A stretch of DNA of 64,000 bases from Actinomycetota bacterium (GCA_020161755.1 JAIUOS010000006.1:1-64000), one strand, 5' to 3'. Shown: positions 7,467 through 16,834, counted from the first letter of the stretch. Numbers and translations: made by a program. Notes: a model not told the origin generated them from the sequence alone.

Positions 7467-8936
7467 CTACGCCCCGGCGCCGGAGGTCGGCGCCGGGAAC
7501 CGGGCCGCACCGTCGGCCAGCGGGATGAGCCCCACGTCGGTGCCGGTGCGCCACTCGGACGGCCCGCTGCTGCCGGCCGGGTAGTCCTCCAGCGGGACGG
7601 CGCCGCTGCGCCAGGCCGCCAGCACCGGCTCGAGGATCCGCCAGCACTCCTCGGCGGTGTCGCCGCGGATCGACAGGGACGGGTCGCCGTCCAGGACGCC
7701 GCGCAGCACCTCGCCGTAGGCGTCCAGTCGTCCGGGGTCGAAGTCCGCCCGCATGACCTCGCGGCTCAGCGTGTCGGGGTCGCCGGGGCCGTTCATGTTC
7801 AGCTCGAGCAGGATGCACTCCGGCGCCAGCGCGACGTGCAGCACGTCCGGAGGGGCCTCGCCCTCCAGGCCGACCGGCACGTGCTGCGCGGGCCGGAAGG
7901 TGACCATGATCTCGCGGCGGCGCATGCCCAGGGCCTTGCCCGAGCGGAGGGTGAACGGCACCCCCGCCCAGCGCCAGTTGGCCACGGTGAGGGTCACCTC
8001 GGCCAGCGTCTCGGTGTCGTTCGCCGGGTCGACCCCGGGCTCGTCCACGTACGCCGGGATGTCCCGGTCGCCGACGCGTCCGGCGGTGTAGCGGGCCCTC
8101 CGGGAGGACGCGACCGGGTCGCCGCCCCACACGGACGTGGCCCGCAGCACCGTGCCCTTGGCGTCGCGGAGGTCGGCCTCCGAGGTGGTGGCGGGCGGCT
8201 CCATGGCGACGAAGGCGAGCACCTGGAGCAGGTGGCTCTGGATCATGTCGACCAGGGCGCCGGCGTGGTCGTAGTAGCGGGCGCGGTTCTCCAGCGCGAG
8301 CTCCTCGTCGTAGACGATGTCGATCCGGTCGATGTGCTCCGAGCTCCACAGCGGTTCGAGGACGCGGTTCGCGAACCGGGCGCCGAGCAGGTTCAGGACG
8401 GTGGTGCGTCCGAGGAAGTGGTCGACCCGGTGCACCTGGTTCTCGCCGACGATGCGCAGGAGCTGGTCGTTGAGCCGCCGGGCCGAGGCCTCGTCGCTCC
8501 CGAACGGCTTCTCCAGGGCCAGCACGGTGCCCTCCGGCGTACCGATGCGTTCGAGCGCCGCGCACACCTTGACCGCGATGGCCGGGGGCAGGGCGAAGTA
8601 GATCGCGGTGGGCGGCTCGCAGGTCGCGAGGACGCTGCGCAGGCCCTCGTCGGTGGTGAGGTCGGCCTGCTGGTAGGTGGTCGTCGCCAGCAGGTCGTCC
8701 ACGGCGGCGCCGTGCGCGTTCGGCTCGCCGAACGAGGTGCGCAGGCGGTCGCGCCACGCGTCCGCGTCCCAGCTCTCGCTGCCGGCCCCGACCAGCCGGA
8801 GCCGCCGCACCGGCTCGACCGTGAGCAGCTGGCCGAGCGCGGGTAGCAGCAGCCGGGCGGCGAGGTCGCCGCTCGCGCCGAGCACCAGCAGGGTGCGCAC
8901 GGTCTGGATCGCGAGCCCGCCGGGGGCAGTGGTCAT
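7467..8936 (-). CDS. zwf: glucose-6-phosphate 1-dehydrogenase
   Basis: 489 residues, normal length. The Rossmann dinucleotide motif is GASGDLA (20-26), the EKPFG segment (142-146) contributes a substrate lysine, and the active-site segment is RVDHFLGR (170-177) with the catalytic histidine. The usual HYLGKE is HFLGRT here. It catalyses glucose-6-phosphate to 6-phosphogluconolactone, the entry to the oxidative pentose phosphate pathway, in the cytoplasm. It is divergent from the GH15 gene at 9050, so both may share the 113-bp promoter region. No gnd or tal lies next to it, so it appears to be a stand-alone or secondary zwf. Confidence 0.93.
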   Translation of the reverse strand: MTTAPGGLAIQTVRTLLVLGASGDLAARLLLPALGQLLTVEPVRRLRLVGAGSESWDADAWRDRLRTSFGEPNAHGAAVDDLLATTTYQQADLTTDEGLRSVLATCEPPTAIYFALPPAIAVKVCAALERIGTPEGTVLALEKPFGSDEASARRLNDQLLRIVGENQVHRVDHFLGRTTVLNLLGARFANRVLEPLWSSEHIDRIDIVYDEELALENRARYYDHAGALVDMIQSHLLQVLAFVAMEPPATTSEADLRDAKGTVLRATSVWGGDPVASSRRARYTAGRVGDRDIPAYVDEPGVDPANDTETLAEVTLTVANWRWAGVPFTLRSGKALGMRRREIMVTFRPAQHVPVGLEGEAPPDVLHVALAPECILLELNMNGPGDPDTLSREVMRADFDPGRLDAYGEVLRGVLDGDPSLSIRGDTAEECWRILEPVLAAWRSGAVPLEDYPAGSSGPSEWRTGTDVGLIPLADGAARFPAPTSGAGA

Positions 8937-9049
8937 GTCTCCTCCATCGCTGGTGGCCCGTTCGCGGGGCCTCGGGCAGCAGCTTTGCCGGTAGCGGGTA
9001 GGAAGGGTTCGGGATAACGCTGGGGAGTTGTACTCACGAGGGAGTCGGG

Positions 9050-10855
9050 ATGAGCCAACCGATCGAGCAGTACGCGCTGGTCAGCGACAGCCGGACCGGG
9101 GCGCTGGTCGGCTCCGATGGCAGCATCGACTGGCTGTGCCTGCCGCGCTACGACTCGCCGTCGATGTTCGGCGCCCTGCTGGGTGACGAGAGCCACGGAC
9201 GGTGGCTGGTGGCCCCGTCCGACCCGGCGGCGACGGCGACGCGCAGCTACCGGGACCGCACCTTCGTGCTCTCGACCCGTTGGACGACGCCGTCGGGGGA
9301 GCTGGAGGTGCTCGACCTGATGCCGCACGGCGACCGGCGGGCGGACGTGGTGCGCCGCGTCCGGTGCCTGCGGGGAACGGTGGAGGTGCAGGAGGAGCTC
9401 ACCATCCGGTTCGCCTATGCGGCCGCGGTGCCGTGGGTGCGACAGGTGGAGCTCGAGGGCCGGCCGGCGCTGGTGGCTGTCGCCGGTCCGGACGCGGTGG
9501 TGCGCCGGGGACCGCGGCTGACCGCGTCCGGGCAACGGCACGAGGGACGGTTCACGCTGTCGCAGGGCGAGGTGGTCGACCTGACGCTGAGCTGGTACCC
9601 CTCGCACCGTCCGGTGCCCGGACCGATCGATGTGGACGCGGTGGTGGACGCCACCGTGTCGTGGTGGCGGCGGTGGGCGTCCACGTGCAGTCACACCGGG
9701 CCGTACCACCAGGAGGTGATGCGGTCGCTCCTGGTGCTGCGGGCGCTCACCCACGAGGCCACCGGCGGCATCGTGGCGGCGGCGACGACGAGCCTGCCCG
9801 AGCAGTTCGGCGGGCCGCGCAACTGGGACTACCGCTACGTCTGGCTGCGGGACGCCTCGCTGTGCCTGAGCGCGTTCCTCGCGCACTCCTACGTCAGCGA
9901 GGCGCACCGGTGGCGCAACTGGCTGCTGCGGGCGGTCGCCGGCGACCCGGCCGACGTCCAGATCATGTACGGGCTGGCGGGGGAGCGGTACCTGCCCGAG
10001 CGCGAACTCGCGTCCCTGCCCGGCTACCAGGGGGCGGCGCCGGTGCGGGTGGGCAACGCGGCGGTGGACCAGTTCCAGGCGGACGTGATCGGCGAGGTGA
10101 TGGTGGCGCTGGGAGAGGCGCGGGACGCCGGCATCGCGGAGGACGCGTTCTCGTGGCCGCTCCAGCGGGCGCTGATCGGTTTCGTGGAGGACACCTGGGA
10201 GCGGAAGGACCAGGGCATCTGGGAGATCCGGGGACCCGAACGGGAGTTCACCCACTCCCGGGTGATGACCTGGGCCGCGCTGGACCGTGCGGTGGACGCG
10301 GTGCGCCGGTACGGCCTCAACGGACCGGCGGAACGGTGGGAGGCGCTGCGGGACCGGCTGCGGGACGAGATCCTCGAGAAGGGCTTCGACGCCGAGCGCA
10401 ACTGCTTCGTCCAGTCATACGGGTCGACGGCGGTGGACGCGGCGCTGCTGCGGCTGCCGCAGGTGGGGTTCTGCGCGCCCGACGACCCGCGGATGCTGGG
10501 GACGGTGGCGGCGATCGAGCACGACCTGCTGGCCGACGGGCTGGTGATGCGCTACCGGTTCGACGACAACGAGGTGGACGACTTCCCGCCCGGTGAGCAC
10601 CCGTTCCTGGCCTGCTCGTTCTGGCTCGTCGAGCAGTACGCGCGCTCGGAGCGGCTGGATGACGCGCACGCGCTGATGGACCGGCTGGTCGGGTTGTGCA
10701 ACGACGTCGGCCTGCTGTCCGAGGAGTACGACGTAACTTCCGGGCACCATGCCGGCAACACGCCGCAGGCCCTGTCGCACCTCGCCCTGGTGCAGGCCGC
10801 CGACTGGATCGCGCGGTCCTCCGGGGCCGCCGATCCCGAGCCGACCCGGGTCTAG
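9050..10855 (+). CDS. GH15-family glycoside hydrolase (glucoamylase/trehalase-like)
   Basis: 601 residues. The N-terminus GALVGSDGSIDWLCLPRYDS is the standard opening of bacterial GH15 proteins. The (alpha/alpha)6 barrel shows NWDYRYVWLRDAS (about 258-270), GIWEIRG (about 387-393, with the general acid Glu), GEHPFLACSFW (about 514-524) and the closing HAGNTPQALSHLALV. Characterised actinobacterial members of this type include trehalases and glucoamylase-like enzymes, so the exact substrate is open. There is no signal peptide. GGGAG precedes the ATG. Together with the GH13 gene and zwf it suggests storage-sugar turnover feeding the pentose phosphate pathway. Confidence 0.9.
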   Translation: MSQPIEQYALVSDSRTGALVGSDGSIDWLCLPRYDSPSMFGALLGDESHGRWLVAPSDPAATATRSYRDRTFVLSTRWTTPSGELEVLDLMPHGDRRADVVRRVRCLRGTVEVQEELTIRFAYAAAVPWVRQVELEGRPALVAVAGPDAVVRRGPRLTASGQRHEGRFTLSQGEVVDLTLSWYPSHRPVPGPIDVDAVVDATVSWWRRWASTCSHTGPYHQEVMRSLLVLRALTHEATGGIVAAATTSLPEQFGGPRNWDYRYVWLRDASLCLSAFLAHSYVSEAHRWRNWLLRAVAGDPADVQIMYGLAGERYLPERELASLPGYQGAAPVRVGNAAVDQFQADVIGEVMVALGEARDAGIAEDAFSWPLQRALIGFVEDTWERKDQGIWEIRGPEREFTHSRVMTWAALDRAVDAVRRYGLNGPAERWEALRDRLRDEILEKGFDAERNCFVQSYGSTAVDAALLRLPQVGFCAPDDPRMLGTVAAIEHDLLADGLVMRYRFDDNEVDDFPPGEHPFLACSFWLVEQYARSERLDDAHALMDRLVGLCNDVGLLSEEYDVTSGHHAGNTPQALSHLALVQAADWIARSSGAADPEPTRV

Positions 10856-10895
10856 TCGCCGCCTGCTGCTCCGTCCGTCGTCCCGTCCGTCCCCC

Positions 10896-10964
10896 ACAAA
10901 CGCCCCCGAAGTTCACAAACGCCCCCGAAATTTCAGGGGCGTTTGTGAACTTCGGGGGCGTCTG
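10896..10964. repeat. 69-bp hairpin repeat (ACAAACGCCCCCGAA family), copy 2, likely bidirectional terminator
   Basis: A near-perfect palindrome with the same arrangement as copy 1 at 162-229. It lies exactly between the convergent GH15 and PQ-loop genes, where a bidirectional terminator is expected. There is no clear T-tract. Confidence 0.8.
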
Positions 10965-10978
10965 CGGGGGGGGAGGGG

Positions 10979-11632
10979 CTACTCGGCCTCGTGGACGCAG
11001 ACAGCGACCGGCTCGGGGACGGCGGCGATCGTCCGCGGGAAGAAGGCCCGCAGGCCCAGCCTGCGCAGCACGTACCAGACCATGTTGAACGCGGCGACGA
11101 CCCAGGTGGTACCGACCGCGATCATCGTGCCGGAGTCGTCGACGAGCAACGCCCAGACCACCCAGAGGGTGAGGTTCAGGAACCCGAGGCTGAGCGACAG
11201 CGGCGACACCCCCCGGACGTGCTCGGCCCGCACCAGTTCCACCGTCTGTGCCGCCGTGATCGCGATGCCGGGCAGGATCGCGACGACGCCGTACGCCGCG
11301 GACCCGAGGCCGACGTCCACGGCGATCATCGTCGCCGCGACCGCCAGGCTCGGCAGCACCGTCGGCCACAGCCGCCGGTTCAGCTGGCGCGTCATCAGCA
11401 CCAGGATCGGGACGGTGGTGAACAGTGCCAGCGAGCTGCTCAGGATCTGCGGCAACTGGCCGATGCTGATGCCGTGGTAGGTCCAGGCGAGGTTGAGGAC
11501 GAGCGCGGTCTGCCAGCCCGCCAGGGAAAGGCCCTCGATGTTGCGGGTCCGGAGCAGGCGCACCAGCTGCGGCACCGCGAGCACCGTCCCGACGAAGGTG
11601 GCCACCCAGCCGAGGGCGTCGACGAACGCCAT
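10979..11632 (-). CDS. PQ-loop / SWEET-like membrane protein
   Basis: 217 residues, about seven transmembrane helices. Two PQ-loop triple-helix bundles are visible: one with VPQLVRLLRTRNIEGLSLAG (about 20-39) and one with AAQTVELVRAEHVRGVSPLS (about 127-146), where the Pro of the PQ pair is replaced by Ala. This duplicated arrangement is that of full-length SWEETs rather than single-bundle SemiSWEETs. The family moves sugars or amino acids by facilitated diffusion at the plasma membrane; the substrate here is unknown. The neighbouring GH15 gene makes a sugar plausible. Confidence 0.75.
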   Translation of the reverse strand: MAFVDALGWVATFVGTVLAVPQLVRLLRTRNIEGLSLAGWQTALVLNLAWTYHGISIGQLPQILSSSLALFTTVPILVLMTRQLNRRLWPTVLPSLAVAATMIAVDVGLGSAAYGVVAILPGIAITAAQTVELVRAEHVRGVSPLSLSLGFLNLTLWVVWALLVDDSGTMIAVGTTWVVAAFNMVWYVLRRLGLRAFFPRTIAAVPEPVAVCVHEAE

Positions 11633-11751
11633 GTCACCACCTCCGATCAGTCTGGGAGCGCTCTCACATTTCCGCTCCGAAAGACTTGGTCGGCGTGTGT
11701 GCGTGCCGCAATGCTACGCCTGTAGCTCCCCGTCCGGGAGTGGCCGATCCC

Positions 11752-11960
11752 GGGGACTGTTCTTCAATCCGCCACTTTCCGGCGGATTTCGGGGACGGTT
11801 CTTCAAATCCGCCAGAATTCGGCGGGCAAAGGGGACACCTCATCGTCCCGCTGATCGCGCGGACGCCCAGAGATCCGTCCCCAATTCCCGCCAAATTCTG
11901 GCGGATCGAAGAACCGTCCCCGATTCCCGCCAGAATCTGGCGGATCGAGGAACCGTCCCC
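11752..11960. repeat. composite palindromic element, copy A (fills the 11633-11963 spacer)
   Basis: The 331-bp gene-free spacer contains a mosaic of GGGGACGGTTCTTC, the palindrome CCGCCAGAATCTGGCGG in several versions, and GAACCGTCCCC. A central stretch of about 55 bases (from AAAGGGGACACC at about 11839 to the GATCCGTCCCC at about 11885) is shared with copies at 51709-51880 and, in reverse orientation, 19839-19925. No plausible gene is seen in it. The structure looks like a small non-coding repetitive element rather than a regulatory region. Confidence 0.8.
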
Positions 11961-11963
11961 GAG

Positions 11964-13489
11964 CTAGGGAGGCGCGGGGTCCGTTCGTGCCTGCCGCGTC
12001 CCGCTGATTCGACGGACGCCGTGGATGGCGGCCCCGACCACTGCGAGCACGACACAGGCGGCCACCGGGACCGTGATCCCGTACCAGGGGCCGTCGGTGA
12101 AGATGTCCTGGTACGACATCGCACCGACCGCGCCGAGGTCGCCCCACAGCGCCACGAACCGCGAGCCCGCGGTGAGCACCACGACCTGGCACAACGCCAC
12201 CGCCGTCGGACGCAGCGCCAGCACGGCGATCGGCAGCGCAGTGTACCACGGCCAGTAGACCGGGCTGATCGCCAGGGCTGCGACCGCGACCACCGCGCAG
12301 CCCACCAGCCAGCTGGACGGACGGCGTCCCCAGGCCGCGGCGATCGACACCACCAGCAGTGCGCCGACCAGCACCAGGGACGGCACGATGCTCGGCTCCA
12401 TTGCCAGCTGGTCCGCCAAGGCGTCCGCCAGCCACCCGGCCGGCGACCGCGACGACGAGGGGGTCGCGCTCGTCCGCAGGCCGGTCAGTGTGTCGAGCCC
12501 GACCCACCACGGCGACCACAGCCACCACGCGCCCGCGACGGCGATCACCACCCCGATGCCCACCTCCACCAGGACGCGGACCCGGCTCTTCGCCTGCCGC
12601 AGCAGCAGGACGAACACGGGCACGGCGAACGCGGCGGGCAGCCACTTCACAGCGTCCCTGCGGCCACGGCCAGCACCGCGACCAGCGCCCACCCCCGGAT
12701 CGCCGCGAGCAGGGCGAGGGCGACGAAGAAGATCGCGACGGCGTCGTTGTGGCCGTCCGCACCGAACTCCATCACCACCACCGGGTTGAGCAGCCAGGCC
12801 GCGGCGGCCAACGCCCCGCTACCCGGACGGACGGTCGCCGCGACCGCCCACGCGAGCAGGCCGGTGCCGATCGTGGCCAGCACCACGACCGCCTTCAGCG
12901 TCAGCGCGGCCCGGGTGACGTCGCTGCCGTTCAGGGTCATGGCCATCTGCTCGACATGCGTCCACAGCGGCCCGTAGGGCGTCTCGGGGTGCACCGGCGA
13001 CCAGCCCTGCGCCAGCAGGACGGGGCCCAGCGGGGTGTCGGCCACGCTCGCCGCGGCCGTCGTGTACGGGTTCGAGCCGGGCGTCGCGGCGAGGTAGCCG
13101 TGGGCGAGATAGGAGTACAGGTCGATCGACAGGGTGGGGGTGGACGGCAGCAGCGCCACCTGGCCGAGGACGCCGGCGAGCACCGCGATCACACCCACCG
13201 CGCGCCGCCGCGACCACCGCACCAGCACCAGGACGGCGACGTAGAGCACCAACGTGCCCGCGGCCAACGGCAGGTACGACGTCTGCGCGGTGCCGATCGC
13301 CGCGGGGTCGGTGATCGGACGCGGGAAGAGGGACGGGTCACTGGCCGGCACCCCGTTGAGGAACAACCCCCGCTGCACCCCCAGCAACAGCCAGTAGCCG
13401 ACCGCGCTCACAGCGACCAGCACCACCGTCGTCACCACCGGCACGATCGAGCCGGCCCGAACACTCGGCGTTGAGCTCATGCCTCCCAT
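11964..13489 (-). pseudogene. GT-C polyprenol-phosphate sugar transferase (MptB-like), split by a frameshift
   Basis: The N-terminal part (13489 to 12647) reads LSIDLYSYLAHGYLAATPGS, then PETPYGPLWTHVEQ and FGADGHNDAVAIFFVALALL, the typical core of GT-C mannosyltransferases of the MptB/GT87 type. It ends at a TGA just after LAVAAGTL. The expected continuation DAVKWLPAAFAVPVFVLLL lies in another frame and runs to 11964. One extra base near 12656, in a GGGAC run, would restore a single protein of about 508 residues with 10 or more membrane helices. These enzymes add mannose or similar sugars to lipoglycans on the outer face of the membrane. True inactivation and a homopolymer assembly error are both possible. 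Confidence 0.75.
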
Positions 13490-13584
13490 CTTCGGCGAAC
13501 CGGCAGCGTGGTGGAAGGGTGGGCGCCGTACGACTCACAGGCTGCGCACAGCCCACCGCCCAGCGTCAGGGTGCACACTCGAGG

Positions 13585-14865
13585 ATGGCGAATTCGCTCC
13601 GGGCCCGGGTCGTCGCGGCGAGCGCAGGGCTCGTCCTGCTCCTGGCCGGATGCTCCGCGCAGGGAACGCAGGGAACCACGCCGACCGCGTCCGTCACCTC
13701 CGTGCCGGCCACCGCCGCCGTCCCGAGCGCGTTGTTCGACGCCGGCGCCGTCCACACCATCGCTGTTGACGCCGACCAGGCCACCCTCACCGGCATGATC
13801 CGGACGTACCTCGACAGCGGCGAGAAGGAGTGGATCAAGGCCACGGTGACGATCGACGGCCGGACGTTCGCGGACGTGGGGATCAAGCTGAAGGGCAACT
13901 CCTCGCTCCGGGGGATCACGACCGACACCCCCGCGCAGGAGCTGCCGCTGCGGATCCGCCTCGACAAGTACGTCGACGACCAGAACATCGACGGCTACGC
14001 CGACGTCACCGTCCGCGCCAACAACAGCGAGACCTCGCTCAACGAGGCGGTGTCGCTCGACCTGCTCCGGGACGCCGGACTGGCCTCGGAGAAGGCCATC
14101 GCCACCCGCTTCTCCGTCAACGGCAGCGCGGAGGTCTTGCGCCTCACCGTCCAGAACCTCGACGACACGTGGCTGGCCGAGAACTTCCCGGACGCGGGCA
14201 AGGACAGCGTGCTGTACAAGGCCGAGGCCGAGGGCGACTGGTCCTGGCGCGGCAAGGACGGCGACTACACCACCTCGTTCGAGATCGAGGCCGGCGCGGA
14301 CGACTACGCGCCGCTGGTGAGCCTGCTCGACCTGCTCAACAACGGCACGGCCGCGCAGATCGCCCGCAAGCTGCCCGGCCTGCTCGACATCGATTCCCTC
14401 GCCCAGTACCTCGCCTTCGAGGAGTTCGTGGACAACTTCGACGACATCGACGGCCCGGGGAACAACTCCTACCTGCTGTGGGATTCCAAGACCAGGAAGT
14501 TCACCGTCGTCGCCTGGGACCACAACCTCACCTTCGGCCTCCGCGCGGGCGGTGGCGGTGCGCCGGGCGGCGGTGTGCCGGGTGGGGGTGGGAGTGGACG
14601 CCCGCCGGGCGGTGGCGGGGGCGGTGGCGGCGGGGGCGCCCCGAACCGTTCGAACCCGCTGACGACCGCGTTCCGGGCCAACACCACGTGGACGGCGCTC
14701 TACAACACCCGGCTGGACGCCCTCACCGCCGACCTGGCCGGCTCGGGACGGCTCACCGCCGCCGTGGACGCCTGGGTAGCCACCCTGACCGCCGGTGCGT
14801 CCGACCTGGTGGACGCGGCCACCCTGACCACCGAGGCGGACGCCATCCGGGCGTACGCGCGCTGA
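13585..14865 (+). CDS. CotH-kinase-family lipoprotein
   Basis: 426 residues with a lipoprotein signal (LVLLLAGC, lipidated C23). The CotH domain shows ADVGIKLKGNSSLRG (about 92-106), SLNEAVSLDLLRDAGLAS, and the metal/ATP-site segment VVAWDHNLTFG (about 310-320). A Gly/Pro-rich insertion follows (about 323-355, GGGGAPGGGVPGGGGSG). CotH proteins are atypical secreted kinases; the founding member phosphorylates spore-coat proteins. In a non-spore-former an envelope target is likely. CotH genes often occur beside VTC polymerase and DUF4956 genes; here those lie 5 kb downstream, separated by dnaB and the copper operon. Confidence 0.85.
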   Translation: MANSLRARVVAASAGLVLLLAGCSAQGTQGTTPTASVTSVPATAAVPSALFDAGAVHTIAVDADQATLTGMIRTYLDSGEKEWIKATVTIDGRTFADVGIKLKGNSSLRGITTDTPAQELPLRIRLDKYVDDQNIDGYADVTVRANNSETSLNEAVSLDLLRDAGLASEKAIATRFSVNGSAEVLRLTVQNLDDTWLAENFPDAGKDSVLYKAEAEGDWSWRGKDGDYTTSFEIEAGADDYAPLVSLLDLLNNGTAAQIARKLPGLLDIDSLAQYLAFEEFVDNFDDIDGPGNNSYLLWDSKTRKFTVVAWDHNLTFGLRAGGGGAPGGGVPGGGGSGRPPGGGGGGGGGGAPNRSNPLTTAFRANTTWTALYNTRLDALTADLAGSGRLTAAVDAWVATLTAGASDLVDAATLTTEADAIRAYAR

Positions 14866-14894
14866 CGTCTCCCGCCCGACGTCCCGCCCTCCTT

Positions 14895-14954
14895 GCCACC
14901 GAATTGTCCCCTCGCCACCGGAATTCCGGAGGCGAGAGGACAATTCGGGAGCGA
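14895..14954. repeat. GGAATTCC-centred palindrome, copy 1, likely bidirectional terminator
   Basis: Arms CGAATTGTCCCCTCGCC and GGCGAGAGGACAATTCG flank a central CGGAATTCCG. The element lies between convergent CotH and dnaB genes. Other copies are at 38056-38117 and 53939-54001. Confidence 0.85.
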
Positions 14955-15013
14955 ACGTCCGCGGGGAACGCCGGGCAGGGCACCCCTCAGCGGCGAAGGG
15001 GAGACGGTCAGGC

Positions 15014-16390
15014 TCAGTGCTGCATGTCCACGAAGCGGGAGTAGTGACCCTGGAAGGCGACGGTGACCGTCCGCGTCTGGCCGTTGCGGTGCTTGGCGAC
15101 GATCATGTCGGCCTCGCCGGAACGCTCGGACGCGTTGTTGTACATGTCGTCGCGGTGCAGCAGGATCACCATGTCGGCGTCCTGCTCCAGCGAACCCGAC
15201 TCACGCAGGTCGCTCAGCATCGGCTTCTTGTCGGTGCGCTGCTCGGGACCACGGTTGAGCTGGGACAGCGCCACCACCGGCACCTCCAGCTCCTTGGCCA
15301 GCAGCTTCATCTGCCGGGAGAACTCCGACACCTCCAGTTGGCGGCTCTCGACCCGCTTGCCCGAACTCATCAGCTGCATGTAGTCGACGATCACCAGCTT
15401 GAGGTCGTTGCGCTGCTTGAGCCGCCGCGCCTTCGCCCGGATCTCCATCATCGTCAGGTTCGGCGAGTCGTCGATGTACAGCGGCGCGGACGACACGTCG
15501 GCGGTCTTGCGCGCGATCCGCGCCCAGTTCTCGTCGCTCATGTGGCCCTTGCGGATGTCGTGCAGCGGCACCTGCGCCTCGGCCGAGATGAGGCGCATCA
15601 CGATCTCGGTCTTCGTCATTTCCAGGCTGAAGAAGGCTGCGCACAGCCCGTGCTGGATGGACGCGGCCCGCGCGAAATCGAGCCCGAGCGTGGACTTGCC
15701 CACACCGGGACGGGCGGCCACGATCACCATCTGCCCGGGGTGCAGCCCGTTGGTGAGCTCGTCGAGTTCGACGAACCCGGTCGGGACGCCGGCCATGATG
15801 CCGTGCGCGCTCAGCGCCTCGATCTCGTCGAGCGTCGACTCCATCAGCGCCGACAGCGGCTCGTAGTCCTCGCTGGCCCGGCCCTCAGCCACCTCGTAGA
15901 TGGCCTGCTGCGCCGCGTCCACGATGCCGGCCACGTCGCCCTGGCCGGCATAGCCGAGCTGGGAGATCTTGATCGACGCCTCGACCAGCCGTCGCAGGAT
16001 CGCCTTCTCGCGGACGATCTCGGCGTAGTAGGCCGCGTTCGAGGCGATCGAGACCGTGGACAGGAGGTCGTGCAGGTAGATGTGGCCACCGACCCGGCCG
16101 AGCTCGCCGCGCTTGACCAGCTCGTCGGCCACCGTGATCGCGTCGGCGGGCTCTCCACGTCCGTACAGGTTGAGGATCGCGTCGAAGATGATCTCGTTCG
16201 CCGGCCGGTAGAAGTCACGGCCCTTGACGATCTCGGCCACGTCGCCGATCGCGTCCTTGCTCATCAGCATCGCGCCCAGCACGCTCTGCTCGGCGGCCAC
16301 ATCCTGCGGAGGGGTACGGTCGGGGCCGTTGTAGTCCGCCCCCGGATACTCGGCACCGGTGCCGTAAGGCATCACTTCCGCGAGTGACAT
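15014..16390 (-). CDS. dnaB: replicative DNA helicase DnaB
   Basis: 458 residues from the ATG at 16390, chosen because GGAGGGA stands 4 bases before it; the upstream ATG at 16408 has no such site. The N-terminal DnaB domain begins at PPQDVAAEQSVLGAMLMS, and the RecA-like C-terminal domain has Walker A (ARPGVGKST), Walker B (LVIVDYMQLM) and the arginine-finger region. DnaB unwinds the fork as a hexamer with the primase. Its length shows that it carries no intein, a common insertion in actinobacterial dnaB. The upstream spacer contains DnaA-box-like sites. Confidence 0.96.
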   Translation of the reverse strand: MSLAEVMPYGTGAEYPGADYNGPDRTPPQDVAAEQSVLGAMLMSKDAIGDVAEIVKGRDFYRPANEIIFDAILNLYGRGEPADAITVADELVKRGELGRVGGHIYLHDLLSTVSIASNAAYYAEIVREKAILRRLVEASIKISQLGYAGQGDVAGIVDAAQQAIYEVAEGRASEDYEPLSALMESTLDEIEALSAHGIMAGVPTGFVELDELTNGLHPGQMVIVAARPGVGKSTLGLDFARAASIQHGLCAAFFSLEMTKTEIVMRLISAEAQVPLHDIRKGHMSDENWARIARKTADVSSAPLYIDDSPNLTMMEIRAKARRLKQRNDLKLVIVDYMQLMSSGKRVESRQLEVSEFSRQMKLLAKELEVPVVALSQLNRGPEQRTDKKPMLSDLRESGSLEQDADMVILLHRDDMYNNASERSGEADMIVAKHRNGQTRTVTVAFQGHYSRFVDMQH

Positions 16391-16513
16391 GGCTCCCTCC
16401 AGGCGCATCCGTTTTCGGCTCTGCCGAGCACACTAGGACGGCCCTCTGACAGTTCATCGGTCGAACCCCGACCCGCGCCAACCTAGACCCATCCGGCAGC
16501 ACCCTCAACGGCT

Positions 16514-16774
16514 TCATCCACAGGCCCTGTGGATGAGTTGGGGACAACCTGGGCGGCGCGCCGTGGACCCTGTGTACGACGAAGTGTCGTAGCTGTGGAC
16601 CGGGTGAATTGAACGCCTTCATTATGGCTCTGACAAGCTCATACGATCCCGTACAGGTGTGGACACAGGAAACCCGTGACGAATTCGACGGGGTTGAACG
16701 TCCACTTGACAGGCCACGCTGAGGGGGGTGTATGCGGCGCGGCCGGCGGGGGTTATGCACACGGCGTCCACACC
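16514..16774. promoter_or_regulatory. dnaB-csoR spacer with DnaA-box-like sites
   Basis: The 16391-16858 spacer holds no credible gene. It contains two TCATCCACA boxes in inverted order (16514-16522 and 16528-16536, perfect dyad), TTATGCACA at 16753-16761 (fits TTATNCACA), GCGTCCACA at 16766-16774, and weaker TGTGGACC and TGTGGACAC matches near 16594 and 16658. Such a cluster next to dnaB may be a DnaA-binding control or titration site. It is too sparse, and lacks dnaA/dnaN neighbours, to be called oriC. Confidence 0.4.
16575..16591. promoter_or_regulatory. TACGAC-N5-GTCGTA dyad
   Basis: A perfect 6-bp inverted repeat with a 5-base spacer. Its GTCGTA half-site also occurs in the cydA/BlaI spacer (44274-44281), so it could be a second site for that BlaI-family repressor. 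Only the sequence similarity supports this. Confidence 0.3.
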
Positions 16775-16814
16775 CGACGGCGCCCCTCCACGCCCTCCGG
16801 CCGGGCTTGTCCGC

Positions 16815-16834
16815 GATACCCATGGGGGGTATCC
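16815..16834. promoter_or_regulatory. CsoR copper operator
   Basis: ATACCC-ATGGG-GGGTAT (16816-16832) is a perfect 6-5-6 inverted repeat matching the known CsoR operator pattern (ATACCC-N5-GGGTAT type). It lies 27 bp upstream of the csoR ATG at 16859. Cu(I) binding to CsoR would release it and induce csoR-copZ-copA. Confidence 0.85.

Noticed and set aside
10896-10964. CRISPR-like repeats because of direct and inverted copies of one block.
   Set aside because: There are no regularly spaced unique spacers and no cas genes in the window.
11633-11963. Small protein genes in the repeat-rich spacer.
   Set aside because: All open frames are made of the repeat units and lack ribosome sites or conserved features.
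15014-16390. Possible intein in dnaB.
   Set aside because: The protein has normal length and Walker A is uninterrupted.
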